DNA of 64,000 nucleotides from JBOHUC01 sp050733935 (GTDB lineage: Bacteria > Eisenbacteria > RBG-16-71-46 > DASYSL01): the NCBI GenBank assembly GCA_050733935.1, contig JBOHUC010000055.1, positions 32,063 to 96,062 on the forward strand, written 5' to 3'. Positions 61,448 to 64,000 of this stretch are shown in pieces. Position 1 is the stretch's first letter, and every line of letters starts with the position of its first letter. A model generated the notes under the pieces. It saw only the letters and a program-made list of their open reading frames with translations. It was not told the DNA's origin and did no database searches. A program made the translations under genes and the position numbers.

Positions 61448-63739
61448 ATGGCGCGTCGGCAAGACTCCCCCCGCCCCCAGGACAATCGAATCCAGACTGC
61501 CTCCCGGGTGGTTGCCGTGGCCCTTCTGGGCGTTCTGGCGCCAGTTTCGCTCGTCCAGGCGCAAACGCACGTCCGTACGTTCGCGGAGGCGGCCTCCGAT
61601 CCCCGCGTGGATCCCGGGCTCTCGGCGATGCTCCGTTCCGCCCAGGCGGGGCTTCCACTGTCCCCGGGAGTCCTCGCGGGAGACGACGAAGGCACGGGGC
61701 TCAATGCCATGCCGGAGGGGGTTCCGGTCTTCATCGAGGGCTCGGTCGACGAAGCGACCCTCGCGAGTCTCGGCATTTCGGTCGAGACGAAGGCCGGCGA
61801 CATCGTCTCCGCACGACTCCCGCTCGGCTCGGTTCCCGCCCTGCTGGATCAGCCGGGGTTCGCGGGCATCCGCGCCGCGGTCCAGCTCGAGCCGATGCTC
61901 AATCTCAGCGCGCGCGAGGTCGACGCCGACGACATCTGGGTCAGCTCGCCGCCCACGTACACAGGTTATTCCGGACGCAACGTCGTTGTCGGCATCGTGG
62001 ACACCGGAATCGACCTCACACACCCCGACTTCAAGAACTCGCAGAACAAGACCCGCGTGAAGTACGTCTGGCACCAGACGTACTCGGGCGGAACGCGCCC
62101 GCCGGGCTTCACGTACGGCTCTGAGTACACGGCGACGCAGATTGATCAGGGTCTCGCGATCCAGTACGACACCGATGGCCACGGCACGCACATCGCCGGC
62201 ATCGCAGCCGGCAACGGCCGCGCCACCGGGAACGGCTTCGCGGCCTACCGCTACGTCGGCATCGCCCCCGAAGCGGACCTGATCGTGGTCAAGAGCACGC
62301 TCTTCGAGACCGACGTGCTGAACGGCGTGAACTACATCTTCCAGCGCGCGGCCTCGCTCGGCCGGCCGGCGGTCGTCCTGCTTGCCATCTCCGGACGCCG
62401 GGGTGGACACGACGGATCTTACGACCTCGACCGCTCGATCTCGGCCCTCACGGGCCCGGGCAAGGTCGTGGTCGCGGCGGCCGGCAACTACGGCGGCTCG
62501 AACTACCATGCGCTCGTCAACCTGAGCAACAACCAGAGCACGGTCGTCAACTTCTCGATCCCGACCTACAACGAGATCACCTGGGACCCGGAACAGGTCG
62601 AGCTTGAGTTCTGGCACGAGGCGACTTCGACCTACAAGGTCAAGCTGACGAGCCCGCGCGGCTACACGAGCAACTGGATCAACCCGAACGCCGGCAGCGG
62701 CATCATCATCACGAACGACGGTCCGATCGAAGTGCGGAACGACCTGACGACGTCGGTCAAGGGCGGGAAGCTCATCCACCTCGCGATCTACGACGACCAG
62801 ATGGGCAAGTATCCCTATCCGGGAACGTGGCGCATCGACGTCCAGCGCATGAGCGGCACTCAGTCGTCACCGCTCCACGGCTGGGTCGCGTACCGCCGCC
62901 TGCCCGGCAACCTCGAGCCCGTGTTCACGAGCGGGATCCAGCCGGGATACCTGGTCGGAACGCCGGCGACCGGCGACTCGGTGATCGCCGTGGGTGGCTA
63001 CACGGTCAAGACCCAATGGACGAACGTGAACGGCTCGACGTCTTCGTACGTCGGCGCCCCGCCGCTGCAGACGATCGCGCCGTGGTCCGCCCCCGGCCCG
63101 CGCCGTGACGGGGCGCAGCGCCCCGACATCACGGCTCCGGGCTTCGGCGTCATGGCCGCGCTGTCCGAGCAGGTGCGCGCGAACACGAGCAACGTCTGGA
63201 TCGCGGAGGACAACGTCCACCGGATTCGCTACGGCACGAGCGTGGCGGCTGCGCACGTCGCAGGGTCGGTGGCGCTCCTGCTCCAGCAGACGACGAACAT
63301 GAGCCCGTCGAAGGCGCGCCTTACGATCATTCAGCGGAATCGGATCGACTCGAACACCGGCTCGGTGCCGAACGCGACGTGGGGCCACGGCAAGCTCGAC
63401 CTCATGCCCGGTGGTTCGGTCGGCGTGGGCGACGGGGCCACGATCTCAGGTATTCAGATGGCGCCCGTGTTCCCGAATCCCGCGGCCGGCGTGGCGCACT
63501 TCGACTTCACGCTGTCGAGCGACGCGATCGCGCAGAGCGGTGGTCGGGTCCAGCTTCGCATCCTCGACGTGCGCGGCCGTGAAGTCGCCGTCGTTCCGGG
63601 ATCGAGCGTCGAGGGACCGCAGCGCCTGTCGTGGGACGGCCGCGCGAATGGTGGCAGCCTCGCCGCCGCCGGCATTTATTTGGGCCAACTCGAGGTTGGA
63701 ACCGGGCGGGCCGTCAGGAAGTTCGTCCTGGCTCCTTAA
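61448..63739 (+). CDS. Secreted subtilisin-like serine protease (S8) with FlgD-like C-terminal domain
   Basis: A 763-residue exported protein: signal peptide ending LVQAQTH, prodomain, then S8 motifs VVVGIVDTGIDLTHPDF (Asp), DTDGHGTHIAGIAAG (His), VVVAAAGNYGG (oxyanion Asn) and YGTSVAAAHVAGSVALLL (Ser; the usual Pro after AA is Ala). A beta insert of about 200 residues separates the Asn and Ser regions, as in pyrolysin/C5a-peptidase-like subtilases. The tail (PVFPNPAAGVAHFDFTLSS; LRILDVRGREVAVVPG; LSWDGRANGGSLAAAGIYLG) is FlgD-like. It is divergent from the other subtilase and ends at a strong terminator. Confidence 0.9.
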   Translation: MARRQDSPRPQDNRIQTASRVVAVALLGVLAPVSLVQAQTHVRTFAEAASDPRVDPGLSAMLRSAQAGLPLSPGVLAGDDEGTGLNAMPEGVPVFIEGSVDEATLASLGISVETKAGDIVSARLPLGSVPALLDQPGFAGIRAAVQLEPMLNLSAREVDADDIWVSSPPTYTGYSGRNVVVGIVDTGIDLTHPDFKNSQNKTRVKYVWHQTYSGGTRPPGFTYGSEYTATQIDQGLAIQYDTDGHGTHIAGIAAGNGRATGNGFAAYRYVGIAPEADLIVVKSTLFETDVLNGVNYIFQRAASLGRPAVVLLAISGRRGGHDGSYDLDRSISALTGPGKVVVAAAGNYGGSNYHALVNLSNNQSTVVNFSIPTYNEITWDPEQVELEFWHEATSTYKVKLTSPRGYTSNWINPNAGSGIIITNDGPIEVRNDLTTSVKGGKLIHLAIYDDQMGKYPYPGTWRIDVQRMSGTQSSPLHGWVAYRRLPGNLEPVFTSGIQPGYLVGTPATGDSVIAVGGYTVKTQWTNVNGSTSSYVGAPPLQTIAPWSAPGPRRDGAQRPDITAPGFGVMAALSEQVRANTSNVWIAEDNVHRIRYGTSVAAAHVAGSVALLLQQTTNMSPSKARLTIIQRNRIDSNTGSVPNATWGHGKLDLMPGGSVGVGDGATISGIQMAPVFPNPAAGVAHFDFTLSSDAIAQSGGRVQLRILDVRGREVAVVPGSSVEGPQRLSWDGRANGGSLAAAGIYLGQLEVGTGRAVRKFVLAP

Positions 63740-63774
63740 GAGTCGTCTCCCCCCGAAAGCCAGGGTCGAACACG

Positions 63775-63812
63775 AACCCCCGGCCGGAACATCGGCCGGG
63801 GGTTTCGTTATT
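63775..63812 (+). terminator. Rho-independent terminator
   Basis: Perfect 12-bp arms AACCCCCGGCCG (63775-63786) and CGGCCGGGGGTT (63793-63804) around GAACAT, followed by TCGTTATT. It lies 36 bp after the subtilase stop. Confidence 0.85.
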
Positions 63813-63850
63813 GGTGGTCGCACCGGATCGGGATGGGTGATGGGGCTACT

Positions 63851-63868
63851 GGTCCTTAGGACCGGTCC
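63851..63868. promoter_or_regulatory. Overlapping palindromes GGTCCTTAGGACC and GGACCGGTCC
   Basis: Two dyads share bases, giving three alternating GGTCC/GGACC half-sites within 18 bp, a few bases before a TACTTG element. Probably an operator for a gene beyond the right edge. A frame starting at ATG 63888 is open to the window end (38 codons) but has no ribosome site and is not annotated. Confidence 0.35.
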
Positions 63869-64000
63869 GACCTACTTGCTGCGTCTATGAAGACGGATTG
63901 TCAAGGTCGACGGGGTGTCCTCTTCCCACGGCCGCCGCTCACCACGCGTCTATTCGGGGTCTGGATCGCCCCAGGTTTCGCTACGGAGAGCGGGGTCCCA

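Noticed and set aside
63888..64000. Start of a further plus-strand gene
   Set aside because: The frame is open to the edge but only 38 codons are visible, with no ribosome site and no recognisable sequence.

Overview
The window is high-GC DNA (by eye about two thirds G+C), almost fully coding, with many 4-bp start/stop overlaps (ATGA, GTGA, TTGA). It looks like a chromosomal piece of an FCB-superphylum Gram-negative bacterium, most like Candidatus Eisenbacteria. The evidence is several exported proteins ending in a FlgD-like Ig domain, a PorV-like outer-membrane protein, a Bacteroidetes-type serine palmitoyltransferase and a MoxR/DUF58/BatA set. Recognisable promoters are sigma70-like (TTGACA/TAnnnT). 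The taxon is an inference; no rRNA or tRNA gene was seen.

Layout. 1-14,442 (minus): MoxR ATPase, DUF58 and BatA-like proteins, Mfd, two parvulin-type isomerases, FtsE, FtsX, an EnvC-like factor and a cut-off phosphotransferase. 14,624-23,662: exonuclease-WYL fusion, sodium:solute symporter, then a minus operon (Ig-like secreted protein, PorV-like barrel, M1 aminopeptidase with HEAT repeats, rhodanese, DEDDh exonuclease). 24,088-28,705: a secreted FlgD-tailed protein and the mlaEFD lipid-transport operon. 28,820-33,365 (plus): YajR-like MFS, HMA-thioredoxin fusion, an outer-membrane barrel with two in-frame UGA codons, TlpA-like lipoprotein, redoxin. 33,466-39,193 (minus): probable ceramide/phosphosphingolipid operon. 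39,405-45,599: HWH-repeat protein, YeiH-like transporter, EutE-type aldehyde dehydrogenase, patatin, SDR, DJ-1/PfpI. 46,045-53,216 (plus): small barrel, then a 2-oxoacid dehydrogenase operon (lpd, lipB, E1 alpha, E1 beta, E2). 53,350-63,739: a 1,467-residue repeat protein and two divergent secreted subtilases.

The most interesting candidate is at 31,013-32,068. A signal peptide and an outer-membrane barrel lie in one frame, interrupted only by UGA-Ala-Gly-UGA just after the predicted cleavage site. A 7-bp stem with a loop beginning in G follows at SECIS-like distance. The gene sits among three thiol-redox genes and overlaps both neighbours by 4 bp. The simplest reading is an undescribed selenoprotein with a UxxU motif replacing CxxC. 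This is inferred from sequence and needs the sel genes and homologues to confirm it.
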